Below, piece by piece: positions 16,731 through 23,400 of a DNA stretch of 64,000 bases (position 1 is its first letter; each line of letters opens with the position of its first letter). This DNA is from Rhizobium sp. 32-5/1 (GTDB taxonomy: Bacteria; Pseudomonadota; Alphaproteobacteria; Rhizobiales; Rhizobiaceae). Location: assembly GCF_029537235.1 (NCBI RefSeq), contig NZ_CP120638.1:248001-312000 (forward strand), given 5' to 3'. The notes below the pieces were generated by a model. The model was not told where the DNA came from and did no database searches. It saw only the letters and a program-made list of their open reading frames with translations. Both the position numbers and the translations under genes were made by a program.

Positions 16731-17629
16731 TCAAGTCTCGTCATCGGAAAGGGTGTGGCGTGCGTACTTTTCAGCGTCAGCCAGAAGCCGCCGAACCGCC
16801 ACCATTTCGCAGGTATACCGGCCATGCTTGAAAGCACCGTTTTTTCGCCCCTGGGAGCGCCAGCGCGGGCACCATGAAACCTGCACACGGTCTTAAGCCT
16901 TTCCGCCGGCGCCTGGCACCGGTTCTTGGTTCTCTTCGAAGTTGCCGTACAGCGCGGCGCTGACTGGAAAGGATAAATCTTCTTGTTCATGGGATTGCGT
17001 TGCTCCTTCGGTGATGGCCCTCCCCCATGGGAGACACTGCCGACAATGGCTTGGCCGCCTTCGTAGACGTGGACGTGCTTGACGATGACCTTCTGACTGC
17101 CGCCGTTGCGATGCTTGCGCAGCGCCTCCATTTGGGTGGTGAAGGTCCGCATGAGCTTGTTGACGACACGCTCCTGCAGGTCGAGCTGGGGGATGGTTTC
17201 GGTGTGGTTCATCTTCCGGGCGAAGGTCATACTGGCCATGTGAACGGCTGCCATCTGCATCGCGAGCATGGTTTCGAGATGATCCCTGGGCTCAATACCG
17301 CGCACGAGCGAGACGGCGAAGTTGAGCGCGTCGATATCGATCTCGAGACCCTTCGATGAAACGTTGATCAGTTGTTCGATTGCGCCGGCGTAGAGCGTAC
17401 CGTCGGTTATGCCCAACGCTTTGGCGATCATGGCTTGTCCCAGAGCTGGCGAAACATGGTCGGGGATCACGGACGTCGGAGATTTCTTGAACATCGGCAT
17501 CTTCAGGCTATCCGTCAGCGGGCGCATGATCTCTTTGTCGGCTTCCGTAAGCGCGCACCTCTCGGCGGGTACCGGTTCATTGGCCGATGGGGGCCTTTCG
17601 CTTGGCGGGTTCTTCGAGGTGGTCTTCAT
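16731..17629 (-). CDS. Hypothetical element protein with C-terminal Cys/His motif
   Basis: About 299 aa with the frame corrected. It starts MKTTSKNPPSERPPSANEPV at 17629, overlapping the upstream gene by four bases. The central helical domain (MIAKALGITDGTLYAGAIEQ onward) is followed by a C-terminal motif: Cys-containing RCTATSKRTKNRCQAPA, then CRFHG. Paired Cys and His like this often bind zinc, as in small phage DNA-packaging or gene-transfer proteins. The frame slips at a T run on the + strand (16840-16845); one more base restores GAFKHGRYTCEMVAVRRLLA and a stop at 16731-16733, where the uncorrected frame ends at 16718. The 'HGG'-type C-terminal tail recurs in rhizobial islands. Confidence 0.65.
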
Positions 17630-17880
17630 GGTTTTCTTTCCTTCGCATGGTGCTGCTGATGATGCCGACGGCACAGCCACCGCACTTTTCTGGGCTGCTC
17701 GTAGTCGTCGTGGTGCGCGTCGGTCTGCCGGTCGCCGCAGATTTCGCAAGGCCCACGAACAAGCAGCCCCTTTCGTAGGGCGGATCGAACGTAGCTGTGG
17801 GCCAGGAGCTCAAGAGGATGAGCCTCGTTCCATTTGGCTTGGGATGATGGCCTCTTGCCGCCGATGCTGGTTTTTTCCAC
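17626..17880 (-). CDS. HNH-like zinc protein, 84 aa
   Basis: The C-terminal half holds CEICGDRQTDAHHDDYEQPR followed by WLCRRHHQQHH, with two CxxC-like pairs and an AHHDDY core. This is the pattern of small phage proteins related to HNH endonucleases. Basic N-terminal half. GTG at 17880 has AAGGGAAAC upstream; an in-frame TTG at 17898 is an alternative. Whether it cuts DNA is not shown: the classical Asn of HNH is not evident. It overlaps the next gene by four bases. Confidence 0.6.
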   Translation of the reverse strand: MEKTSIGGKRPSSQAKWNEAHPLELLAHSYVRSALRKGLLVRGPCEICGDRQTDAHHDDYEQPRKVRWLCRRHHQQHHAKERKP

Positions 17881-17927
17881 GTTTCCCTTTCCTTCCAAAG
17901 CCGCTCCGCAGGGGCTCCGCTTTCAAA

Positions 17928-18000
17928 GTTTCTGTTTTTGTTTTTGTCTCGGTTTTTGTCTCTGTCTCCGGTCTCAGGTCTATGTCTCAGGTCTCTGTCT
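17928..18000. repeat. Low-complexity hexamer-like repeat (GTYTYT / GTCTCN)
   Basis: A pyrimidine-rich stretch on the + strand built of GTTTCT, GTTTTT and GTCTC units. Read on the minus strand it encodes alternating Thr-Glu/Thr-Lys (PETETKTETKTKTET), so it may be the disordered tail of the replication-type protein in a shifted frame and not a non-coding repeat. Confidence 0.55.
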
Positions 18001-18035
18001 TATCGATAGGGCTATCGGGAGACCTATTTCGACAG

Positions 18036-18470
18036 CTATCGAAAGCCCTTTGGTAAGGGCTTGCTGGATTGTCGGAGATAGAAGGCTTCGTACGATACTG
18101 TGTACTCAGCCTCGGCGACTTCTCGGATCATGTCGCTCTTGATTTGGCTGATGCACCGACAAGTGCCGATCGCATGTTTTTCGTTCGTGATCGCGTTTTC
18201 GGCATACCATCCGGGCACGTACAGCTCGTTGGTATCCTCGTCGAATACGATCAGCCCGGCGGCAGCGATGGCCTTCCGGGCGGAAACGTAATCTGAAACA
18301 TCACACTGAAGGTCCGCCGATGCGTAGAGATCCGGCAGCTTATAGGTGCCGGCAGACGTTTGATGCTTGCCTCCGAGGAGGTAGAAGTAGACGCCTCGCG
18401 CTGCCCAATCGAGATTGAGCCAGCGCTTGTCCTCGAACATGCTTGGAAGAACCTTGGTGAATGATCGCAT
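18036..18470 (-). CDS. Replication-organiser-like protein (N-terminal domain)
   Basis: Starts MRSFTKVLPSMFEDKRWLNL; the next part (ARGVYFYLLGGKHQTSAGTY, then KLPDLYASADL) is the pattern of phage replisome-organiser/replication proteins that begin with a winged-helix domain. As written it ends after LPKGFR. One frame change continues into GLSIAVEIGLPIALSIR and then the Thr/Glu repeat encoded by 17928-18000, the usual low-complexity C-terminal half of such proteins, so the true gene may extend to about 17817. It overlaps the upstream 42-aa gene (TAATG). Probably starts DNA replication of the element. Confidence 0.6.
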   Translation of the reverse strand: MRSFTKVLPSMFEDKRWLNLDWAARGVYFYLLGGKHQTSAGTYKLPDLYASADLQCDVSDYVSARKAIAAAGLIVFDEDTNELYVPGWYAENAITNEKHAIGTCRCISQIKSDMIREVAEAEYTVSYEAFYLRQSSKPLPKGFR

Positions 18471-18598
18471 TATCGGCGCGCCCTTTCACACCGGGCAACG
18501 ATCCACATGCCGGCGTCACCGACGAGGTGACCGAGCCACGCGATGCCTTTCGCGATCTTGAGCAGACCAATGGCTGTGAGAAGTGCGAGGAGCCTCAT
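18470..18598 (-). CDS. Small membrane protein, 42 aa
   Basis: ATG at 18598 overlaps the stop of the 61-aa gene (ATGA), and its stop overlaps the ATG of the replication-type gene (TAATG). The sequence MRLLALLTAIGLLKIAKGIA is one hydrophobic helix, followed by WLGHLVGDAGMWIVARCERA and two Arg. The precise overlaps on both sides are the main evidence that it is translated. Confidence 0.6.
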   Translation of the reverse strand: MRLLALLTAIGLLKIAKGIAWLGHLVGDAGMWIVARCERARR

Positions 18599-18780
18599 CT
18601 GCTCGGAACTCCGATCAGGTAAAGGCGCCCGCACTGGCGGCTGTCCTCGTCGAGGGTTTCCTCGGTCTCGTCGTCTTCAAGATCCGGATCGCCGTCGAGT
18701 ATGTCGAGGAGGGCAATCAAGTCCTCAATGCGGGCTTCCACCTCGGCCCTGCGGTGTTGGTAGATGGACAGGCTTCTCAT
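18595..18780 (-). CDS. Small acidic hypothetical protein, 61 aa
   Basis: Starts MRSLSIYQHRRAEVEARIED; an N-terminal amphipathic helix is followed by a very acidic linker (DGDPDLEDDETEETLDED). Overlaps its neighbours by four bases on each side. Not recognised. An acidic, helix-first protein in a phage operon could be an inhibitor or DNA mimic, but this is speculation. Confidence 0.6.
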   Translation of the reverse strand: MRSLSIYQHRRAEVEARIEDLIALLDILDGDPDLEDDETEETLDEDSRQCGRLYLIGVPSR

Positions 18781-18977
18781 GACTGCCCGCCCTCCATCTC
18801 GTCAACGAGGCTTTGGACCTTGTTGATTTCCTCCTGAGCGTTGGTGGCGAGCAGATCGAGCGAGCAATAATGATCACCGTTGCCAAGAACGGTTTCGATC
18901 ATGACGCGCATGGCGTGGATATAGGAATGTGCAGCGCCGAGGCTGTCGCGGAAAGGTTCGATTTTCGGGCTGATCAT
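18777..18977 (-). CDS. Small hypothetical protein, 66 aa
   Basis: Starts MISPKIEPFRDSLGAAHSYI at 18977, after GGGAGG. Helical throughout, with ATNAQEEINKVQSLVDEMEG near the end. It overlaps the exported gene upstream (ATGA) and the 61-aa gene downstream. No family recognised. Confidence 0.6.
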   Translation of the reverse strand: MISPKIEPFRDSLGAAHSYIHAMRVMIETVLGNGDHYCSLDLLATNAQEEINKVQSLVDEMEGGQS

Positions 18978-19366
18978 CGGGAAGCCTCCCAATCCGCAAA
19001 GGCCGTGGTTCCGGTCACGTCGTCGGCGAGAAGCGGCGACCCATCATCTACGTAAATCCGAGCGACCGGGGCGTGGCGCTTCTTGGCATCGCCGACGATC
19101 AAAGCAAAGTGATGGGCGTGGTTGATCTCGGCGCGCCAAAAGTGATCCGGGTGCATCTCGGCCATGGCGTCGGCAAGCGCGTTGGCATGATAGCGCGCCT
19201 TTTCGGACGGCATGGCCTTGGCGAGAAAGTCGTCGATGCTTGGCGCCTTGTTCTCGGCAGCCAGTGACGCCGCCGGGATCGCGCTGGCCGCCATGCCACC
19301 GAGAAAGATGCGGCGCGAGAGGGCTGGCAAGATCGCCGCCCCGATGCTATGTTTCGTCCTGTTCAT
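18974..19366 (-). CDS. Exported protein with twin-arginine-like leader, 130 aa
   Basis: The N terminus reads MNRTKHSIGAAILPALSRRI, then FLGGMAASAIPAASLA, so the leader contains the S-R-R-x-F-L pattern of Tat signals with an AxA-type cut site. The mature part has HPDHFWRAEINHAHHFALIV and VARIYVDDGSPLLADD. No enzyme motif recognised. ATG at 19366 is the first start that gives the leader; its stop overlaps the next ATG. A Tat-type exported protein within a set of phage-like small genes is unusual. Confidence 0.6.
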   Translation of the reverse strand: MNRTKHSIGAAILPALSRRIFLGGMAASAIPAASLAAENKAPSIDDFLAKAMPSEKARYHANALADAMAEMHPDHFWRAEINHAHHFALIVGDAKKRHAPVARIYVDDGSPLLADDVTGTTAFADWEASR

Positions 19367-19393
19367 GTCCTGATCCCCTGATTTGGTTGAACC

Positions 19394-19430
19394 GGCCCGG
19401 CATGGTGTGCAACCACCCGCCGGGCCTTTT
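19394..19430 (+). terminator. Inverted repeat GGCCCGGC/GCCGGGCC with TTTT
   Basis: An 8-bp perfect stem (19394-19401 and 19419-19426) with a 17-base loop is followed on the + strand by TTTT. It lies between the excisionase-like gene and the exported gene, both read leftward, so as a terminator it faces the wrong way; it may instead lower read-through or act as a processing site. Confidence 0.35.
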
Positions 19431-19449
19431 GCGTTCTGGAGGGCGGCGC

Positions 19450-19617
19450 TCAATTCGCGTCCTCCATGAAGAAGCTGATGAGCTTGCTGCGCTCGACAAC
19501 CCAGCGGCCGCCGACCTTTTTGGCCGGAATTGCTCCGGTCGTGAGCATGTGGAACGTGACGCGGGCAGATCGACCGATAATCTTGGCGATGTCTTCAGCG
19601 CCCCACACGAGGTCCAT
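19450..19617 (-). CDS. Excisionase-like small HTH protein, 55 aa
   Basis: MDLVWGAEDIAKIIGRSARV is followed by TFHMLTTGAIPAKKVGGRWV and a short helix. This is the AlpA/Xis/MerR-type winged HTH layout: two short helices, then a wing with KKVGGRWV. AAGAGGCG precedes the ATG. It is divergent from the Arc-like gene with the three TATCCA palindromes between, the classical position for a directionality factor next to the integrase. The role in excision is inferred. Confidence 0.7.
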   Translation of the reverse strand: MDLVWGAEDIAKIIGRSARVTFHMLTTGAIPAKKVGGRWVVERSKLISFFMEDAN

Positions 19618-19662
19618 CGCCTCTTTTTTCCGAAACAGTCACGATTGGTCATCTCCTGTTAA

Positions 19663-19729
19663 TATCCAACGGATATAGCTTATCCAATGGATATAGATTG
19701 ACGTCAAGCCAAAAATTATCCAATGGATA
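19663..19729. promoter_or_regulatory. Three palindromes TATCCAAYGGATA between divergent genes
   Basis: TATCCAACGGATA (19663-19675), TATCCAATGGATA (19681-19693) and TATCCAATGGATA (19717-19729). Starts are 18 and 36 bp apart, i.e. exact multiples of 18. They sit in the gap between the excisionase-like gene (leftward) and the Arc-like gene (rightward) and are the likely operators of one of the two products. Confidence 0.75.
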
Positions 19730-19751
19730 GTGGGAGTGGGGAAATTAGGTA

Positions 19752-20204
19752 ATGGCTGAGAATAGAAGCAAGTCGGATCAATACCTGCTGCGCCTCCCTG
19801 CTGGGCTGCGCGGCAAGCTTAAAGAAGCGGCAGACGCCAATGCCCGATCATTAAACGCCGAGATAGTTGATCGGTTAGAGCGCTTCCCTGAGCTCTCCCG
19901 CTTGAGAATGGACATTGCCTATCTCGAGACTGAAAACTCTCGACTGGCTAAGGATCTCGACATGGCCCGAGCGGCCGTTGATGACGCCAAAGCGTCGGCG
20001 TTTGCCCGTCAACTTCTTGCCAGCGAACGACACGCGGACCCGCACCAAGACGGTGAAACTGAAAACAAACAGCCGATCATTCGCTTGCCGGAGGATTTGG
20101 CAGAAGCGATCAGCAAGGCCGCCGAGAAGATGAGGAGAACGATGGAAGATCAGGCAATCGACACGCTTGAGAAGTCGTATGTGCTCCCCGGTCGTTTGAA
20201 GTAG
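19752..20204 (+). CDS. Arc-family ribbon-helix-helix regulator with two RHH-like segments
   Basis: 150 aa. The N-terminal Arc domain (residues about 6-45) has the strand QYLLRLPAGLRGKLKEAADA and NARSLNAEIVDRLERFP. A coiled coil follows (residues about 50-85), then a second RHH-like unit, IIRLPEDLAEAISKAAEKMR. Two such units in one chain would give a dimer able to touch paired operators. Its gene follows the three TATCCA palindromes, which fit symmetric RHH sites, and its stop is directly followed by the integrase ATG, so it likely controls integrase, itself and the divergent excisionase-like gene. Confidence 0.8.
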   Translation: MAENRSKSDQYLLRLPAGLRGKLKEAADANARSLNAEIVDRLERFPELSRLRMDIAYLETENSRLAKDLDMARAAVDDAKASAFARQLLASERHADPHQDGETENKQPIIRLPEDLAEAISKAAEKMRRTMEDQAIDTLEKSYVLPGRLK

Positions 20205-21401
20205 ATGTCAGTCCGCAAGCGCGAATGGACCACTCCCAAAGGCGTCGAAAGATTCGCCTGGGTGGTCGATTATGTCGACACCACCGGCAAGCGCCGGATG
20301 AGAACATTCCGCCTGAAAAAGGAAGCTGACCAATTCGCCGCCACGGCCACTGTCGAGGTTCGCGAGGGAGTCCATGTCGCGGACACCGCGAGTGTGACCG
20401 TCGAAACGGCCGGTAAGCTCTGGCTGAAATCAGCCGAGCGGCGCGTCGAGCATGGGACACTCGTCCAATATCGCCAGCACATGAACCTTCACATCGTTCC
20501 GGCCATCGGGCAGGTTCTGCTTTCCCGCCTCACCGTGCCTGCCGTTCGCGAGTTCGAGGAGACAATGCGCGAGGCTGGCAAGTCACCGGCCATGGTGCGC
20601 AAGGTACTCGTTTCGCTCGGATCGATTCTTGCAGATGCGCAAGAGCGCGGGCTTGTCGTCCGCAATGCGATCCGAGAGAAAAGCCGGACACGACAAAAGG
20701 GCCGCGACATGCGCCTGGAAAAGCGTCATCGCGGCAAGCTGAAGGTTGGTGTGGATATTCCAACGCGGGAGGAGGTCAAGGCGCTCGTTGCCGTCTTGGA
20801 AGGACGCTGGCGCCCTCTCCTGCTGACCGCGATCTTTGCCGGCCTGCGCGCTTCCGAACTGCGCGGCCTGCGATGGTCAGACGTCGATTTCGCAAGGCAG
20901 TTGATCCACGTTCGCCAGCGCGCCGACTTCACGAACGAGATCGGCCGTCCGAAGTCAGAAGCGGGAGAGCGATCGGTGCCGGTACCGCCGATGGTGATCA
21001 ATACGCTCAAGGAATGGAAACTCGCCTGCCCGAAAGGCGATGCCGATCTGGTCCTTCCGAACGGCTCTGGAAACGTTGAAAGCCACACGAACATCGTTCG
21101 CCGTGGTCTGCAGCCTGCGATGATTGCAGCTGGCGTGACGATCGCCACCGACGAGCTGGACGACCAAGGCAAGCCGGTCCTTGCTGCGAAGTATACCGGC
21201 CTCCACTCCCTGAGACATTTCTATGCTTCATGGCTGATCAATCGGCGCGAAGATGGTGGGCTCGGGTTGCCGCCTAAATCGGTGCAGGAACGGCTCGGTC
21301 ACGCGACCATTTCGCTCACGCTGGACACCTACTCTCACCTGTTCCCATCCATGGATGACGCCAGCGAGTTGGCTCTTGCCGAGGCGGCGCTCCTGAGCTA
21401 G
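20205..21401 (+). CDS. int: Phage-type tyrosine integrase of the element
   Basis: 398 aa. N-terminal arm-binding region (KREWTTPKGVERFAWVVDYV), SAM-like core-binding domain (residues about 70-150), and a catalytic domain with Arg in AGLRASELRGLRW, Lys in GRPKSEAGERSV, HxxR in LHSLRHFYASW, His in LGHATISLT and nucleophile Tyr in DTYSHLF. All catalytic residues are present. It lies 56 bp from attR and right after the Arc-like gene, so it is the enzyme that inserted the element into tRNA-Lys. Family members of this type commonly target tRNA 3' ends. Confidence 0.95.
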   Translation: MSVRKREWTTPKGVERFAWVVDYVDTTGKRRMRTFRLKKEADQFAATATVEVREGVHVADTASVTVETAGKLWLKSAERRVEHGTLVQYRQHMNLHIVPAIGQVLLSRLTVPAVREFEETMREAGKSPAMVRKVLVSLGSILADAQERGLVVRNAIREKSRTRQKGRDMRLEKRHRGKLKVGVDIPTREEVKALVAVLEGRWRPLLLTAIFAGLRASELRGLRWSDVDFARQLIHVRQRADFTNEIGRPKSEAGERSVPVPPMVINTLKEWKLACPKGDADLVLPNGSGNVESHTNIVRRGLQPAMIAAGVTIATDELDDQGKPVLAAKYTGLHSLRHFYASWLINRREDGGLGLPPKSVQERLGHATISLTLDTYSHLFPSMDDASELALAEAALLS

Positions 21402-21403
21402 AT

Positions 21404-21424
21404 GCAACATGGACGCAACATGGA
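21404..21424 (+). repeat. Putative integrase arm-type sites, right end
   Basis: Two direct copies of GCAACATGGA (21404-21413 and 21415-21424), 11 bp apart, right after the integrase stop. They match copies at the left end (3547-3566). Inferred arm sites. Confidence 0.6.
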
Positions 21425-21457
21425 ACGCTAGACCGGCTGGAAAATAAGGATTTGAGG

Positions 21458-21510
21458 CGGACTTTTAATCTGTAGGTCCAGGGTTCGAATCCCTGCGCGC
21501 TCACCAAACA
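21458..21510 (+). repeat. attR: right 53-bp direct repeat
   Basis: Exact copy of 3389-3441: the displaced 3' half of tRNA-Lys from the anticodon stem to CCA plus AAACA. It has no 5' half and is not a working tRNA gene. Confidence 0.95.
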
Positions 21511-21559
21511 CCTGAAATCCTTACCGTATCTTCAGGATGAGTTTCCCTCCAAAAATGCT

Positions 21560-22379
21560 TCACTCCGTCTTCCGATACCGCCGAGCGACATACACAACGT
21601 TGCCGCCGACCAGGCTTTTGTAGAGGACGGTGCCTTTGGCGCCGGAGAATTCGGTCATGAAGCGTCGCATCAGCCAGACCTTGCCGATGCGGTCGCGCTT
21701 GCGTTTGTCGGCGTGATCGAGGGCTGCGACGACCTCCGACGAGATGTTGCGCTCGGTCTCCAGATGCAGGCCCGGCACTTCCAGATGACGGTCGAGTTCG
21801 GCTAAGGCGTTCTTTGACCGCATGTCTGCGAAGGTGAACCAGCCGCCGGGGGCAAGGACACGCGACACTTCGCGGGCAAAGGCGCCGACATCTGCGTAAC
21901 AATGGGATGATCTCGATATTGACGACGATATCGAAGGATCCATCGGCAAAAGGCAGTTTTTCCGCGTCTCCCATCTGGAATGAGAGTGTAGCCGTGTCGC
22001 CATTCAGGCGCCGGGCAAGACGCACCGTGTCAGGCGAATAATCGAGGCCGACGACGGAGGCCGGCTGATGATATCGGGCGATATAGCGCGACCCGCCGCC
22101 GCGCCCGGAGCCGACCTCCAGCACCCGCGCACCCTTGACCAGCAGGCCTTCCATGGCCTGCTGATAAAGACCGATGAAGGCGCGTTCGTTTTCGTCTTCC
22201 GGTTTGAGCGGAAACGGCGCGCCGGCCGGCACGAAGCCGTAATTCATGAAGCGCCAGTCGCGGTCGCGCCAGAACAGCGACAGGCTGTTGTAGATCCGCC
22301 GCCAAAGCCATTTCTGCAGACGGGGAAAACGGCCACCGACAGCGGCCTTGAGGACATTCGAAAACGCACGGCTTGTCAT
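21560..22379 (-). pseudogene. Class I SAM-dependent methyltransferase, frameshifted
   Basis: Starts MTSRAFSNVLKAAVGGRFPR at 22379. Motif I is VLEVGSGRGGGSRYIARYH, followed by VGLDYSPDTVRLAR and DAEKLPFADGSFDIVVNIE, typical of UbiE/RebM-like small-molecule or lipid methyltransferases. The frame breaks in GATCTC (21909-21914 on the + strand); removing one base joins it to the second half (CYADVGAFAREVSRVLAPGG). Corrected length is 272 aa. The substrate is unknown. The stop is convergent with the end of the element, about 50 bp from attR. Confidence 0.75.
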
Positions 22380-22389
22380 TGTCTTCTTC

Positions 22390-23292
22390 TCAAGCCTCAG
22401 CGGGTCTGTTGAGGGCGGTACCGTTTTCCGAAAACTCGCGGTAGAGCCAATCGCGCCCCTTGCGAACCAGTTCGGCATCATCCTTGTTGGCCGGATTAAA
22501 GCCCGGCAGATAATATTTCAGGACGAGCGGCGCGCAGGCCAGCCAATATCCCGGCTTCACCAGAATGACCCAGATGAACCGCATCCAGAAGCGGAAACCG
22601 GTTTTGATATTGTCGGTCTTTGCATAGACGGGAATGTTTCGCAGAAAAATCAGAATAAAAGAGATGAGGGTACCGTTCATTGTGCCGACGCGCAGCAGAT
22701 AGCGCTTCCAGGCAGGCATGTTCGGGGTCGCGGCTTTCAGCACGTCAAGCGCCACCGCCTTGTGCTCCAGTTCCTCCAAAGCGTGCCACATCCAGAGCCG
22801 ACGATAGGCCGGGTCGGCATTTTCAAACCACTGCGGATGACGCAGCGTCATAGTCGAAAACGTCGCGGTCAAATGCTCGATGGCGCAGGTCGACGCTAGC
22901 TTGTAGAGCGGATTGCCGAATATGCCGAGGGCCTGCTTGACCCGCTTTTCCATCCTCTCGACATCGTAGCCGAGCGCCATCATCGCGCGGTTATAATCCT
23001 CGTGTTCGCGGGTGTGAAAAGCTTCCTGCACCGAATAGCCGTTGATTTCGGCGGCCAGCGCCTTGTCCTGAAGTTTTGGGGCATAGTGCTTGAGCGAACG
23101 GATAAAGTAGCGCTCTCCTTCCGGCAGAAACACCGAAAGACCATCAACCAGCGCCGTCTTGATAAAGTCGCCCTCAAACCAGTGACGCTTGGGATTGGCG
23201 AGAATCCCGAAACGGATGTCGCGTGGAATGATGTCTTCGTCGTCGGCACCGGGTGCTGCTCCTACCCATTTTGCCTGTTCAGCCTGTGCCAT
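22390..23292 (-). CDS. Predicted metal-dependent hydrolase (PF10118 family)
   Basis: 300 aa. It has conserved histidine and acidic clusters spread along helices: GYSVQEAFHTREHEDYN, CAIEHLTATFST and WMWHALEELEHKAVALDV, the ferritin-like di-metal pattern of this family. Two hydrophobic stretches lie around residues 190-240 (LISFILIFLRNIP). The family is annotated as predicted metal-dependent hydrolase, without proven substrate. Ends 10 bp before the methyltransferase start, so the two genes are likely cotranscribed. Confidence 0.85.
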   Translation of the reverse strand: MAQAEQAKWVGAAPGADDEDIIPRDIRFGILANPKRHWFEGDFIKTALVDGLSVFLPEGERYFIRSLKHYAPKLQDKALAAEINGYSVQEAFHTREHEDYNRAMMALGYDVERMEKRVKQALGIFGNPLYKLASTCAIEHLTATFSTMTLRHPQWFENADPAYRRLWMWHALEELEHKAVALDVLKAATPNMPAWKRYLLRVGTMNGTLISFILIFLRNIPVYAKTDNIKTGFRFWMRFIWVILVKPGYWLACAPLVLKYYLPGFNPANKDDAELVRKGRDWLYREFSENGTALNRPAEA

Positions 23293-23400
23293 GGGAACCA
23301 GTCCTTCTGCTCATCTACCGTCTGTCGCGAGACGGACACGTCGAACCGCGCTCAATCCCGTGACGTAATGCTAATCTCGTCACCCAAGGTACCGAATGCT

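Larger units (their letters stand above)
3389..21510 (+). mobile_element. 18.1 kb integrated element in tRNA-Lys (prophage remnant or satellite)
   Basis: Bounded by perfect 53-bp direct repeats (3389-3441 and 21458-21510) made of the 3' half of tRNA-Lys plus a few bases beyond CCA. The integrase gene lies just inside the right repeat, and GCAACATG-type putative arm sites sit just inside both ends. Genes inside are mostly small, in overlapping sets, and include an Arc-like regulator, an excisionase-like protein, phage tail tape measure and DUF2213 genes, a replication-type protein and several exported proteins. No capsid, portal or terminase gene was recognised, so it is either a decayed prophage or a smaller parasite of one. 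Confidence 0.93.

Noticed and set aside
17928..18000. CRISPR-like or regulatory tandem array
   Set aside because: Units are 5-6 bp and degenerate, with no spacers; better read as coding low complexity on the minus strand.
18000..18040. Cluster of CTATCG/CGATAG as binding sites
   Set aside because: In the shifted reading frame it encodes GLPI/ALSI-type repeats, so the repetition may be coding; kept only as a weak member of the 9-mer family.
21458..21510. A second tRNA-Lys
   Set aside because: Only the 3' half is present (no D arm or 5' acceptor strand); it is attR.
3389..21510. Integrative conjugative element
   Set aside because: No relaxase, coupling protein or type IV secretion genes were found; the genes are phage-like.
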